Below, one piece after another: positions 35,160 to 43,712 of a DNA stretch of 64,000 nt. This DNA is from Anaerostipes sp. (lineage in GTDB: Bacteria > Bacillota > Clostridia > Lachnospirales > Lachnospiraceae), in NCBI RefSeq assembly GCF_018381315.1, contig NZ_JAGZSD010000002.1, positions 124,001 through 188,000 of the forward strand, read 5' to 3'. Position 1 is the first letter of the stretch. Every line of letters begins with the position of its first letter. Below the pieces are notes generated by a model, which was given only the letters and a program-made list of their open reading frames with translations, did not search any database and was not told where the DNA came from. The position numbers were made by a program, and so were the translations under genes.

Positions 35160-36425
35160 ATGTACGAAGATATGAATTTTAATAATACGGGATATACAGA
35201 ACCAGATCAAAATCAAAATAAAGGAAATGAAAGAAAAACAGGAAAGAAGGCCGTTAAAATTGCAGCGGCGGCTGTGGCCTTTGGACTGATTGCAGGGGTG
35301 ACCATGCAGGGAGTTCAGTATGGATTTTCAGCAGCAGGCATCGGAAACGGAGGAAGCCAGCTGGCTACAACGAATACAACAAATACCTCATCAAAGGGAA
35401 CAGCATCAGGAAATGAAGATTTATCAACCGTGGCATCCAATGTCATGCCATCCATTGTTTCCATTACAAGCAAATATGTCACAAGTTCAGGAAACTTTTT
35501 CGGACAGCAGCAGAACAACGAAAGTGAAGGAGCCGGCTCCGGTATCATCGTTGGTAAGAAAGATGGATATCTTTTAGTGGTCACAAATAATCATGTAATC
35601 GCTGATGCACAGTCCATTTCTGTGGGATTTACAGACGGAACCAGCGCTTCAGGAACTGTAAAAGGAACGGACAGTGATGCAGATCTGGCTGTAGTAGCGG
35701 TTAAACTAAAAAGTATAAAATCTGCAACAATGAAGAAGATTAAAATAATCACTCTTGGTGATTCTGATAATTTAAAGGTAGGAGAACAGGCCATCGCTAT
35801 AGGAAATGCACTTGGCTACGGACAGTCTGTGACCGGAGGATATATCAGCGCCCTGAACAGGGAAGTCCAGCTTACAGATAAAACGATGACACTTCTTCAG
35901 ACAGATGCGGCCATTAATCCTGGAAACAGCGGCGGTGCCCTGTTAAACAGCAAGGGTGAGCTTGTAGGAATCAATACAGTAAAATACTCATCTGAAGATG
36001 TGGAGGGAATGGGGTATGCAATTCCGATCAATACGGCCAAACCGATTATTGATCAGCTGATTAAACAGAAATCAGTATCCAAATCTGAACAGGCATATCT
36101 GGGAATATCAGGCCAGACGATCTCCAGTGACATGGCATCACAGATGGATATGCCTCAGGGGGCATTGGTACGGCAGGTTGTACAGAATTCACCGGCACAG
36201 AAGGCCGGAATCAGTGCAGGAGATGTGATCGTAAGCTTCGACGGGTCTGCGGTTTCTACAATGGAAGGCCTGAAGAGCAAGATTGAGAGCAAAAAAGCCG
36301 GGGATACTGTGAAAGTCGTTGTAAAACGCCAGAATCAGATGGGGACTTATGAAAAGAAGACCATCAGTGTCAAGCTGGAGAAGAAAACAGAAGACAGCTC
36401 CTCAAGCAGTACCCAGAATAACTGA
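35160..36425 (+). CDS. htrA: HtrA/DegP-like membrane-anchored serine protease
   Basis: 421 residues, starting at ATG 35160 behind AAAGGAGAT. A cytoplasmic basic tail, one membrane helix (about 31-55), a Ser/Thr/Asn-rich linker (about 65-90), a trypsin-fold domain with triad H145 (TNNHVI), D175 (DSDADLAVV) and S257 (NPGNSGGAL), and one PDZ domain (about 315-405). This is the HtrA/DegP2 layout of Firmicutes, acting in quality control of secreted proteins outside the membrane. It is transcribed divergently from the sugar transferase gene; a clear plus-strand promoter could not be assigned in the 183-base gap. Confidence 0.93.
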   Translation: MYEDMNFNNTGYTEPDQNQNKGNERKTGKKAVKIAAAAVAFGLIAGVTMQGVQYGFSAAGIGNGGSQLATTNTTNTSSKGTASGNEDLSTVASNVMPSIVSITSKYVTSSGNFFGQQQNNESEGAGSGIIVGKKDGYLLVVTNNHVIADAQSISVGFTDGTSASGTVKGTDSDADLAVVAVKLKSIKSATMKKIKIITLGDSDNLKVGEQAIAIGNALGYGQSVTGGYISALNREVQLTDKTMTLLQTDAAINPGNSGGALLNSKGELVGINTVKYSSEDVEGMGYAIPINTAKPIIDQLIKQKSVSKSEQAYLGISGQTISSDMASQMDMPQGALVRQVVQNSPAQKAGISAGDVIVSFDGSAVSTMEGLKSKIESKKAGDTVKVVVKRQNQMGTYEKKTISVKLEKKTEDSSSSSTQNN

Positions 36426-36465
36426 TTGGAAACAGTTGAATTCTGAAATGATACAAGTTACAATA

Positions 36466-36495
36466 AAAACGGGCGGCAAGAGGCCGCTCGTTTTT
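36466..36495 (+). terminator. Intrinsic terminator after htrA
   Basis: AAAACGGGCGGC, short AAGAG loop, GCCGCTCGTTTTT, with one internal mismatch. Confidence 0.85.
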
Positions 36496-36519
36496 AACGT
36501 ATGGAAATAAGGAGCCGAT

Positions 36520-36996
36520 ATGATTTCAATTGAGATAGAACAAGTAAAGACGTTTATGGCAGGGTTTTTGACCGGAGCGGTATGTGATGAGTTTATGCTG
36601 TACGAAGGAAAGCTCTCTATGGAAATCAATTATGAATTCAATGGAAAAATGCAGAAAGACTTTTACGATACAGATGAATGGGAAATACTGAAAGAGTATC
36701 CTTATATACCGTGGAAGTTAGAAAAGCAGAAGATATTTGCGCTGATCAAAGGCAAAAAAACCCCGCTGTCCTTTCAATTTGTGCTGATGCTCAATCCAAA
36801 ACGAATGGAAGACTTCCTTTCAAAATATAATATACCTGAGAGGAAGGAAGATATCGGAGGCCTATTTTTAAACATATATTTTGACCGGGAAAATCTAAAA
36901 TGTACAACCGGAGTATCAAGAAAAACATTTGTGCCTGATAAAACCCTGGAGACAGCGTGGGATGAAGAAATGAAAATGTTTTTAAAAGGTAAGTAG
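36520..36996 (+). CDS. DUF5721-like uncharacterised protein
   Basis: 158 residues, starting at ATG 36520 behind AAGGAGCC. Soluble, acidic and basic residues mixed, no signal peptide or membrane segment. MISIEIEQVKTFMAGFL followed by two-strand and helix patterns and LNPKRMEDFL near 91 recall the small DUF5721 family of Lachnospiraceae (family name from memory). Function unknown. It sits 13 bases before the undecaprenyl-phosphate translocase gene, so it is likely co-expressed with it. Confidence 0.7.
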   Translation: MISIEIEQVKTFMAGFLTGAVCDEFMLYEGKLSMEINYEFNGKMQKDFYDTDEWEILKEYPYIPWKLEKQKIFALIKGKKTPLSFQFVLMLNPKRMEDFLSKYNIPERKEDIGGLFLNIYFDRENLKCTTGVSRKTFVPDKTLETAWDEEMKMFLKGK

Positions 36997-37009
36997 GAGG
37001 AGAGAACCT

Positions 37010-37864
37010 ATGAAGTTATTGAAAGAGATATGCCGGGGGATTTTGATCGGGGTAGCCAATATTATACCGGGAGTCAGCGGAGGAACGCTGGCAGTTTCCA
37101 TGGGGATTTATGACAAGATTATATATGCGCTGACGCACATCCGCAGGGAATTTAAACAGAGTCTCAAAATATTGGTCCCTGTAGGGATCGGGGCAGTTAT
37201 CGGTCTGATCGGACTTTCTTTCGTGATCAAATGGCTGTTTGAATTTTATCCGATTCAGACTAATTTTTTGTTTATCGGACTGATTATCGGCGGACTGCCG
37301 GCGATTTTTAAGAGAATGGAAGGAGAAAAAAAGGGGCTTTCCCATGGAATCGCTTTTCTTTTGATGTTTGCGCTGGTGGTACTGCTTCCGCTTTTAGGAA
37401 GCAGCACAGCTGCAGATGTGACCTTAACAGCAGATCCGCTGATGATGGGCAAGATGTTTCTGATTGGTATCATTGCGGCAGCGACGATGGTGGTTCCGGG
37501 TGTCAGCGGATCTATGGTCCTTTTAGTCCTTGGGTTTTACCAGCCGATTCTTCAGGAGATTACACAGTTTATGGTGAATCTGGCTACTCTGAATTTATCC
37601 GGACTGACGCACGGCATTTTGCTGCTGACACCAATGGCAGCGGGGATTGCTGCAGGAGTGGTAGTTATTGCAAAGATTATTGAATATCTGTTTGAGCATT
37701 TTGAGGCGGTCACATTTGCCGGAATCGGCGGACTGATTTTAGGATCACCCATTGCCATACTCTATGAGGCAAATTTTGATCACTTTAATTTATTCTCAGG
37801 GGTGACAGGGCTGGCAGCATTGGCAGCAGGATGTATCTGTGCTTATTATCTTGGTGAGGATTAA
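37010..37864 (+). CDS. popT: DUF368 family undecaprenyl-phosphate translocase
   Basis: 284 residues, starting at ATG 37010 behind AGGAGGAG, with eight hydrophobic segments. RGILIGVANIIPGVSGGTLAVSMGIYD near the start and MVVPGVSGSMVLLVLGFYQPIL near 163-186 are the twin inverted-repeat motifs (PGVSGG/PGVSGS) that define DUF368. Family members (PopT) return undecaprenyl phosphate to the inner leaflet (established in recent bacterial studies). The location near wall-polymer genes fits lipid-carrier recycling. Confidence 0.9.
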   Translation: MKLLKEICRGILIGVANIIPGVSGGTLAVSMGIYDKIIYALTHIRREFKQSLKILVPVGIGAVIGLIGLSFVIKWLFEFYPIQTNFLFIGLIIGGLPAIFKRMEGEKKGLSHGIAFLLMFALVVLLPLLGSSTAADVTLTADPLMMGKMFLIGIIAAATMVVPGVSGSMVLLVLGFYQPILQEITQFMVNLATLNLSGLTHGILLLTPMAAGIAAGVVVIAKIIEYLFEHFEAVTFAGIGGLILGSPIAILYEANFDHFNLFSGVTGLAALAAGCICAYYLGED

Positions 37865-37868
37865 AGGG

Positions 37869-37897
37869 TTTTCATTTATAGAAATATATGATATGAT
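37869..37897 (+). promoter_or_regulatory. Promoter of the DegV-family gene
   Basis: TTTTCA (37869-37874), 17-base spacer, TATGAT (37892-37897), 49 bases before the start codon. Confidence 0.55.
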
Positions 37898-37945
37898 ATG
37901 TAGTAATGAATACTATATCGGAAAGTTTTAAAAAGGAGACGCCAT

Positions 37946-38782
37946 ATGAGTTTTAATATTGTCTGTGACAGCTGCACGGATTTAACAAATGAAGATTTTG
38001 AGAAAGGATGTTATACCTGGATCCCTTTGACATTGCTGATCGGTGATGAAGAGATCATTGACGATGATACTTTTGACCAGCGTTCTTTTTTGGATAAAGT
38101 GGCGAACAGCAAAGGAGCCTGCAAATCAGCCTGCCCGGCGCCTGAAGCTTATATGGAAGCATATAAAAAGGCAGATGATATTTACGTGGTGACGCTGTCG
38201 GCGGAACTGAGCGGATCCTACAACAGTGCAGAGCTTGGCAAAAAGCTGTACAAGGAAGAGTTTGGGGAAAAGAACATTTATGTGTTTAATTCCAGAGGAG
38301 CTTCCAGCACACAGCTTCTGATTGCCAGAAAGATTTATGAGTATGCCTCACAAGGCATGCCGTTTGAGCAGGTTGTAGAACAGGTAGAAGAATATATCAA
38401 AGGGCAGAGAACCTATTTTGTACTGGAAACGCTGGATGTCCTGCAGAGAAACGGACGGCTGTCCAAGGTAAATGCAGTGCTTGCCACAGCCCTGAACATC
38501 AAACCGGTGATGGAAGGGACCAAGGAAGGTGTCATCCAGAAGCTGGCACAGGCGAGAGGGACAAAAAAAGCATTGGCAAAGATGACAGACTGTATTGTAA
38601 AAGAGGGACAGGACCTTACGGAGCGGATTCTGGCGATTGCGCACTGTAACTGCTATGACCGTGCAGTTTATCTTAAGGATATGCTGAAAGAGAAAGTAAA
38701 TGTTAAAGACATTGTCATAGTAGATACCAAGGGAGTCAGCAGTTTATATGCGTGTGACGGCGGTGTAGTTGTGGCATATTAG
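37946..38782 (+). CDS. DegV family fatty-acid-binding protein
   Basis: 278 residues, starting at ATG 37946 behind AAAGGAG. Opening IVCDSCTDLTNEDF and the LSAELSGSYNSAE motif near 90 are the DegV fatty-acid-binding signatures; YFVLETLDVLQRNGRLS near 155 and the closing region complete the two-domain fold. DegV/FakB proteins hold a fatty acid while a FakA kinase phosphorylates it. Lachnospiraceae carry many DegV copies, so this one need not be the main FakB. No fakA is nearby. Its own promoter and terminator make it monocistronic. Confidence 0.88.
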   Translation: MSFNIVCDSCTDLTNEDFEKGCYTWIPLTLLIGDEEIIDDDTFDQRSFLDKVANSKGACKSACPAPEAYMEAYKKADDIYVVTLSAELSGSYNSAELGKKLYKEEFGEKNIYVFNSRGASSTQLLIARKIYEYASQGMPFEQVVEQVEEYIKGQRTYFVLETLDVLQRNGRLSKVNAVLATALNIKPVMEGTKEGVIQKLAQARGTKKALAKMTDCIVKEGQDLTERILAIAHCNCYDRAVYLKDMLKEKVNVKDIVIVDTKGVSSLYACDGGVVVAY

Positions 38783-38798
38783 TTAAGATGTATCAAAA

Positions 38799-38837
38799 GA
38801 AACAGGGAAACGGTTTTTATACCGTTTCCCTGTTTTA
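38799..38837 (+). terminator. Bidirectional intrinsic terminator
   Basis: AAACAGGGAAACGGT (38799-38813) pairs perfectly with ACCGTTTCCCTGTTT (38821-38835). It serves the DegV gene and the convergent acetyltransferase gene, whose stop codon lies in its edge. Confidence 0.88.
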
Positions 38838-39479
38838 GATTGTAAAATCTTTTGTGATAAACTCCTGTATTTGGTTTATAAGGAGCGTGGTATGGTATCC
38901 GTCCGCAGCAGCATGGGAGATGGTGACGGTCAGAGGCATTTTATAACGTCCATGGGTTTTGTGATATTTGCCGCAGGTGATGATGGGAAACAGATTGGGG
39001 CTGCCCTCTGCGGACATGGTACTGAGTCCGGTGTATGACAGCCAGGGAACACAGGAGATGCAGAAAAAATTCTGGGGCTGTCCGGGCCTGCCTTTAATAC
39101 CTTTGTTATTTCCGTATGTATTCATATCTTCGGTCATGGCCTGGTAGAAAGATGAAAAATCTTCCGAATAATATGTCCACAAATCAGAAAAAGTGTGGTC
39201 ATCTTCATGGAATACAGTGTAAGAAGGATGCACAGAATCCCAGATTACTGGAAGGCCTTCTTCAGAAAGCCCCATTTTAAATTCTTTTAAGCGATTGACA
39301 ACGGATGAGACGCAGTAGACAAAGCTTGGATAAAATTTGAGATCTTTTTGCCTGATCAGTTTCAGAAAATCAGTTACATCCAAATCAGCTGTCAGGCTGT
39401 AGCCGCACTTGATGATCTCAGTATAATATTGGAAATGTTCTCTGCGCTCCCATGTATCCATATCGATCAGATGAAACAT
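38835..39479 (-). CDS. Type A chloramphenicol acetyltransferase-family protein
   Basis: 214 residues, starting at ATG 39479 (minus strand) behind TGGAGG. The active-site motif reads SHAAADGYH with catalytic His 189 and Asp 193; the family usually has HHxxxDG, so the first His is replaced by Ser while the catalytic one is kept. NFFCISCVPWLSYTGLS near 137-153 and TCGKYHK near 168 match the CAT fold. Length is normal for CatA. It may acetylate chloramphenicol, but chromosomal homologues in this group often have unknown acceptors, so resistance should not be assumed. It has its own promoter and no mobile element beside it. Confidence 0.85.
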   Translation of the reverse strand: MFHLIDMDTWERREHFQYYTEIIKCGYSLTADLDVTDFLKLIRQKDLKFYPSFVYCVSSVVNRLKEFKMGLSEEGLPVIWDSVHPSYTVFHEDDHTFSDLWTYYSEDFSSFYQAMTEDMNTYGNNKGIKGRPGQPQNFFCISCVPWLSYTGLSTMSAEGSPNLFPIITCGKYHKTHGRYKMPLTVTISHAAADGYHTTLLINQIQEFITKDFTI

Positions 39480-39511
39480 AGATTACCTCCATTTTTTTCA
39501 TGATAAATACT

Positions 39512-39540
39512 ATTATATAGCAAATGCAAAAAAGTGTAAA
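39512..39540 (-). promoter_or_regulatory. Promoter of the CAT-family gene
   Basis: Minus strand TTTACA (39540-39535), 17-base spacer, TATAAT (39517-39512). The 297-base gap up to 39776 also holds a weak hairpin near 39656-39678 (AAAACCAC/GCGGTTTT with T-run) of unknown use. Confidence 0.75.
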
Positions 39541-39714
39541 ATAAAGATTGTTAAAAATATGTACAACTTATTTTGCCTGCCCTAAATTTATTTTGCACGG
39601 AAACAGTGGATTTAACCGTCTAAAACGTATCAAAATAGAACATGGAGCATATAAAAACCACGATTTTATGCGGTTTTTCGTTATTATATTAACGGTGTTT
39701 TTAGACAAAATCTA

Positions 39715-39756
39715 TTGTTTGTACAGTCAATATTGTATATAATTAGATACAATATT
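39715..39756 (+). promoter_or_regulatory. Hydrogenase promoter with overlapping palindromic operator
   Basis: TTGTTT (39715-39720), 17-base spacer, TATAAT (39738-39743). A perfect inverted repeat AATATTGTAT (39729-39738), 8-base gap, ATACAATATT (39747-39756) straddles the -10 box and start point, a classic repressor position. It is not the consensus Rex site (TTGTTAA/TTAACAA), though it is of similar composition. Confidence 0.7.
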
Positions 39757-39776
39757 ATGAAAGAAAGGGTGATGGA

Positions 39777-41609
39777 ATGAGTCGTTTGGAAATTGTGACG
39801 CCGGACCGGGCGCAGATTGTGATGGAAGGACTTTATAAAGATTTGGAGAGAAGGATTGAGTCCAGTCCTCCAGGTATCTGCCCGGTAGATATGTCCAGGG
39901 CATTTTTGGAACTGTGCCATGCGCAGACATGCGGAAAATGTGTGCCGTGCAGAATCGGACTCGGACAGTTAAAGAATCTGATCAATGATGTATTGGATGG
40001 GAGGGCTACTATAGAGACCCTGGGACTGATCCGGGATACGGCGCAGTCAATCATGGATTCTGCTGACTGTGCCATCGGTTATGAGGCAGCCAATATGGTC
40101 TATAAGGGAGTGATTGGTTTCAGGGATGATTATCTGGAACACATCATGTACAATCGGTGTCTGATGTCCTTAAAACTTCCGGTGCCGTGTGTATCCCTAT
40201 GTCCGGCACGGGTTGATATTCCAGGATACATAGCACTGGTCAGGGAAGAGAGATATGCAGATGCTGTACGTCTGATAAGAAAAGACAATCCTCTGCCTAC
40301 CACATGCGGATTTATATGCGAGCACCCGTGTGAAGCCAAATGCCGGCGCAATATGATTGATGATTCTGTAAATATAAGAGGGCTGAAGCGTGTTGCAGCG
40401 GATTTTGCAGGCAAAGTTCCGCCTCCTCCATGCGGTGAGCCTACAGGTAAAAAAGTTGCCATCGTAGGCGGCGGACCCGGAGGTTTGAGTGCCGCTTATT
40501 ATTTACGGCTGATGGGCCACGAAGTCACAATTTATGAAATGCTGCCGAAGCTGGGCGGTATGCTGCGATATGGTATTCCTAATTACCGTCTGCCAAAGGA
40601 ACGTCTCGACGAGGATATTGAGGCGATTCTCGCGACAGGGGTTAAGGTACAGTACGGTACAGTGATCGGAAAGAACTGTTCTGTCAGCGAGTTAAGACAA
40701 AAGCATGATGCGGTGCTGATCTCCATTGGTGCCAGCACAGATAAAAAGCTCGGTCTTGAAGGAGAAGATGCCAAGGGAGTTATATCTGCGGTACAGTTCC
40801 TGCGGGATGTAGGACACGGACGGTGTGAGTGCCTTGAGGGACAGGAAGTCGCAGTGATCGGCGGAGGCAATGTTTCAATGGATGCTGTGCGCACGGCGAT
40901 CCGTCTGGGAGCAAAAAAGGTAAGTATTGTCTATCGGAGAAGAGTTGCCGATATGACAGCGCTGGAGGAAGAAATTCAGGGTGCGGTAGCTGAAGGAGTC
41001 GAAGTGAAAACTCTGATGGCACCGTCCAGAATTGAGACCGGGGAAGACGGAAGCATCAAAGGTATTTGGGTTACCCCGCAGATGATCAGCAAAATCCAGA
41101 ATGGAAGAGCCAGCGTACGTCCGACTGGGGAGGACGATGTATTTATTCCATGTGAGACTTTAGTCGTAGCCATCGGCCAGGATATCCTGTATGAACATTT
41201 TGAGGAAAATGGAGTCCCTGTCCAGAGAGGAAAGATCAAGACAGAAAAATACGGCGGATTTGATGGGATACCGGGTGTTTTTGCCGGAGGAGACTGTGCA
41301 ACAGGACCATCAACTGTTATTTCCGCCATTGCGGCAGGCAAGGTGATTGCTGCAAATATTGATGAGTATCTTGGCTTCCGGCATGAGATTACTTGTGATG
41401 TGGAGATTCCGGAGCCGCGTCTGGATGACCGTCCGCCATGCGGAAGAGTCAACATGACAGAACGGGAAGCAGGAGAGCGCGTGAATGATTTTGAGGGAGT
41501 AGAAAATTGTATGTCCAAGGCAGAGGCCTATCAGGAATCCGGCCGGTGCCTGCGCTGTGACCACTTTGGATTCGGCGTGTTTAAAGGAGGGAGGGATATT
41601 AAATGGTAA
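39777..41609 (+). CDS. NuoF-C/GltD-like NAD(P)H flavoprotein, hydrogenase partner subunit
   Basis: 610 residues, starting at ATG 39777 behind AAAGGGTGATGG. Residues about 40-115 are the 4Fe-4S domain of NuoF/HydB (CGKCVPCRIG, later SADCAIG). From about 135 it is glutamate-synthase small-subunit-like: two N-terminal iron-sulphur sites (CVSLCPARVDIPGYI, CGFICEHPCEAKCRR), FAD loop VAIVGGGPGGLSAAY near 224, and NADPH loop VAVIGGGNVSMDA near 360 with YRRR after the second strand. It ends with CLRCDHFGFG. No GltB partner is present; the hydrogenase overlaps it by 7 bases instead. This is the arrangement of group A2 [FeFe] hydrogenases. It likely passes electrons between NAD(P)H and the hydrogenase, and bifurcation is possible (inference). 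Confidence 0.88.
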   Translation: MSRLEIVTPDRAQIVMEGLYKDLERRIESSPPGICPVDMSRAFLELCHAQTCGKCVPCRIGLGQLKNLINDVLDGRATIETLGLIRDTAQSIMDSADCAIGYEAANMVYKGVIGFRDDYLEHIMYNRCLMSLKLPVPCVSLCPARVDIPGYIALVREERYADAVRLIRKDNPLPTTCGFICEHPCEAKCRRNMIDDSVNIRGLKRVAADFAGKVPPPPCGEPTGKKVAIVGGGPGGLSAAYYLRLMGHEVTIYEMLPKLGGMLRYGIPNYRLPKERLDEDIEAILATGVKVQYGTVIGKNCSVSELRQKHDAVLISIGASTDKKLGLEGEDAKGVISAVQFLRDVGHGRCECLEGQEVAVIGGGNVSMDAVRTAIRLGAKKVSIVYRRRVADMTALEEEIQGAVAEGVEVKTLMAPSRIETGEDGSIKGIWVTPQMISKIQNGRASVRPTGEDDVFIPCETLVVAIGQDILYEHFEENGVPVQRGKIKTEKYGGFDGIPGVFAGGDCATGPSTVISAIAAGKVIAANIDEYLGFRHEITCDVEIPEPRLDDRPPCGRVNMTEREAGERVNDFEGVENCMSKAEAYQESGRCLRCDHFGFGVFKGGRDIKW

Positions 41610-43321
41610 CACTTACAATTGACCGTGTAGAAGTAACGGTGCCTGAGGGCACAACAATCATGGAGGCTGCAGCTTCTGTCCATATTGATATTCCAAGGCT
41701 CTGTTACTTAAAGGGAATCAACGAGATAAGCGCCTGCCGTGTCTGTGTGGTAGAGATGGAGGGCAAGGATAAATTAATCACCTCCTGCAACAATGTAGTT
41801 GAAGAAGGCATGGTGATCTATACGAACAGCCCTAAAGTACGGCTGAACCGGAGAAAGACTGTCTCCATGCTGCTGTCCCAGCATGACGGGCAGTGTATTA
41901 CCTGCAGCAGGAGTATGAACTGCAGCCTGCAGACGATTGCTAATGATTTCAACATTTTGGAAAATCCGTTTAAAAAGGAACTGGTTCATAAAGAATGGGA
42001 CAAAACATTCCCTCTGATACGGGATGCCAATAAATGTATCAAATGTATGCGCTGTGTTCAGATCTGTGATAAGGTACAGGGACTGAATGTGTGGGATGTA
42101 TCCGGCACCGGAGCCAGAACCAATGTGGATGTTTCCAGAAACCGGGATATCCGCGTGGCGGACTGCTCCTTATGCGGACAATGCATCACTCACTGTCCGG
42201 TTGGAGCATTGAGAGAACGGGATGATACTTCCATGCTGTTCAGAGCACTGGAGGATGATGATAAGATTGTGGTTGCCCAGATTGCACCTGCTGTCCGGGC
42301 TGCATGGGCAGAGCATCTGGGGCTGTCCAGAGAAGAAGCTCCGGTCGAAAAGATCGTGACGGCCTTAAGAAGAATGGGGATCGATTATGTATTTGATACG
42401 ACTTTTTCTGCTGATCTGACGATTATGGAAGAAGGAAGTGAGTTTGTTAAGCGCCTGCAGGATGGGGATTTAAACAAGTATCCGATGTTTACTTCCTGTT
42501 GTCCCGGCTGGGTTAGATTTATAAAAACCCAATATCCGGATATGGTTGACAGTCTTTCCACAGCCAAATCTCCGCAGCAGATGTTTGGTGCAGTTATGAA
42601 GACTTATTTTGCCCAGAAACTTCAGGTGGACCCGGAACGGATTTTTACCCTGTCCATCATGCCCTGCCTGGCAAAGAAGGCAGAGAGGGAAATGGAGCTG
42701 TTTTATGATGAATATGCAGGACACGATATTGACTGTGTTCTTACAACCAGAGAGCTTGACAGGATGCTGCGGGCGGAACATTTAAATCCTAAATATTTAG
42801 AGCCGGGTGAGTTTGATACCCCGTTTGAAGTAGGAACAGGAGCCGGTGTCATTTTTGGAGCCACAGGCGGTGTTATGGAAGCGGCACTGAGATCGGCATA
42901 TTTTCTTGTGACCGGAGAAAATCCGGATGCAGATGCCTTCCGTGAAATTCGGGGAGTGAAACGGGAAGGATGGACAGAAGCGGAGTTTGATATTGCAGGA
43001 AATGTTATTCATATTGCAGTTGTCAGCGGTCTTGGAAATACAAGGAAGCTTATGGAAGCTATCCGCAAAAAAGAAGTGAAATATGAATTTGTTGAGGTTA
43101 TGGCCTGTCCGGGAGGCTGTGCCGGAGGCGGAGGTCAGCCGATCCATGACGGCTGTGAACTGGCAGAAGAGAGAGGATCAAGCCTTTACTTCCTGGATCA
43201 GAATACAGAGATTCGGTTCTCCCATGATAATCCGGATATTCAGAGTCTCTATGATGAATTTTTTGAAAAACCGTTGTCCCATAGGGCACATCAGCTGCTG
43301 CATACGGAGCATGAAGTGTGA
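41603..43321 (+). CDS. hydA: [FeFe] hydrogenase catalytic subunit
   Basis: 572 residues, starting at ATG 41603 behind GGAGGGAGG and overlapping the flavoprotein gene. N-terminal 2Fe-2S domain (Cys 34, 45, 48, 62), a His-Cys3 cluster (HDGQCITCSRSMNC), two 4Fe-4S sites (CIKCMRCVQIC, CSLCGQCITHC) and the H-cluster domain. L1 is TSCCPGW (297-303, with C300 for proton transfer), L2 MPCLAK (353-358) and L3 ACPGGCAGGGGQP with C502 and C506. All H-cluster ligands are present, so it should be active once matured by HydEFG, which are not in the window. It makes or oxidises H2 in the cytoplasm with the GltD-like partner. Confidence 0.95.
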   Translation: MVTLTIDRVEVTVPEGTTIMEAAASVHIDIPRLCYLKGINEISACRVCVVEMEGKDKLITSCNNVVEEGMVIYTNSPKVRLNRRKTVSMLLSQHDGQCITCSRSMNCSLQTIANDFNILENPFKKELVHKEWDKTFPLIRDANKCIKCMRCVQICDKVQGLNVWDVSGTGARTNVDVSRNRDIRVADCSLCGQCITHCPVGALRERDDTSMLFRALEDDDKIVVAQIAPAVRAAWAEHLGLSREEAPVEKIVTALRRMGIDYVFDTTFSADLTIMEEGSEFVKRLQDGDLNKYPMFTSCCPGWVRFIKTQYPDMVDSLSTAKSPQQMFGAVMKTYFAQKLQVDPERIFTLSIMPCLAKKAEREMELFYDEYAGHDIDCVLTTRELDRMLRAEHLNPKYLEPGEFDTPFEVGTGAGVIFGATGGVMEAALRSAYFLVTGENPDADAFREIRGVKREGWTEAEFDIAGNVIHIAVVSGLGNTRKLMEAIRKKEVKYEFVEVMACPGGCAGGGGQPIHDGCELAEERGSSLYFLDQNTEIRFSHDNPDIQSLYDEFFEKPLSHRAHQLLHTEHEV

Positions 43322-43353
43322 CATTTCAACCAGCTCTTTGGCTTATAGTCTCT

Positions 43354-43590
43354 GGAATGTAATATTTCCTGACTTTTAGCAAAGATTCTCGGAGGACCCG
43401 CGATAAGTTATTCTTCACTATCGAAAGGAGATCTTTCCAGAGCCGACTGGAGAGGATACTTTTTAAAGGAAACTTGTGAGAAGTACAACCGGTTGGGAAA
43501 AACGAAGGTAACGTTGACTTTATAGGGAAAATTCCTGCTGAAACAGTAAACTTTTTATTCCAAAGATCCGGTTTCTCCGGATCTTTCTTT
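43354..43590 (+). ncRNA. Candidate structured non-coding RNA downstream of the hydrogenase
   Basis: This gene-free stretch shows ordered pairing. 5' GGAAT (43354-43358) pairs with ATTCC (43557-43561), and CTG..TTTTAGC (43369-43380) with GCTGAAA.CAG (43537-43546). Local stems include CGATA/TATCG (43401-43424), GAAAG/CTTTC near 43423-43438 and AACG/CGTT near 43500-43515. It ends in a strong terminator (AAAGATCCGG/CCGGATCTTT, 43562-43586, then TTTT). A TATAGT at 43344-43349 would start transcription at the first base pair. At about 210 nt plus terminator it could be one of the large conserved Firmicute RNAs (the raiA motif class was considered), but I cannot assign a family. Confidence 0.6.
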
Positions 43591-43712
43591 TGTATGTATA
43601 AAAGTCCGGGTATTTTATCTTTTGTTTATCAGCAATTTGCATAATTACGATATACTGCCGGCGAATTTCTGTTTTAAGCTGGCCGGAAGAATTGGTAAGA
43701 ACTTCATACTCT

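Noticed and set aside
38835..39479. Calling the acetyltransferase an acquired chloramphenicol resistance gene
   Set aside because: There is no mobile element, and the composition matches its neighbours. The active site is SHAAADG rather than HHxxxDG. Only the family call is supported.
39548..39742. A 64-residue open frame upstream of the hydrogenase operon
   Set aside because: It runs across the hydrogenase promoter and palindrome, has no convincing ribosome site and no recognisable protein features.
39729..39756. Palindrome taken as a Rex binding site
   Set aside because: The arms (AATATTGTAT/ATACAATATT, 8-base gap) do not match TTGTTAA-N4-TTAACAA; kept only as an unassigned operator.
43321..43360. 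GGCTTATAG after hydA as the 3' end of an RNase P RNA
   Set aside because: The other conserved RNase P elements are absent around it; the match is chance.
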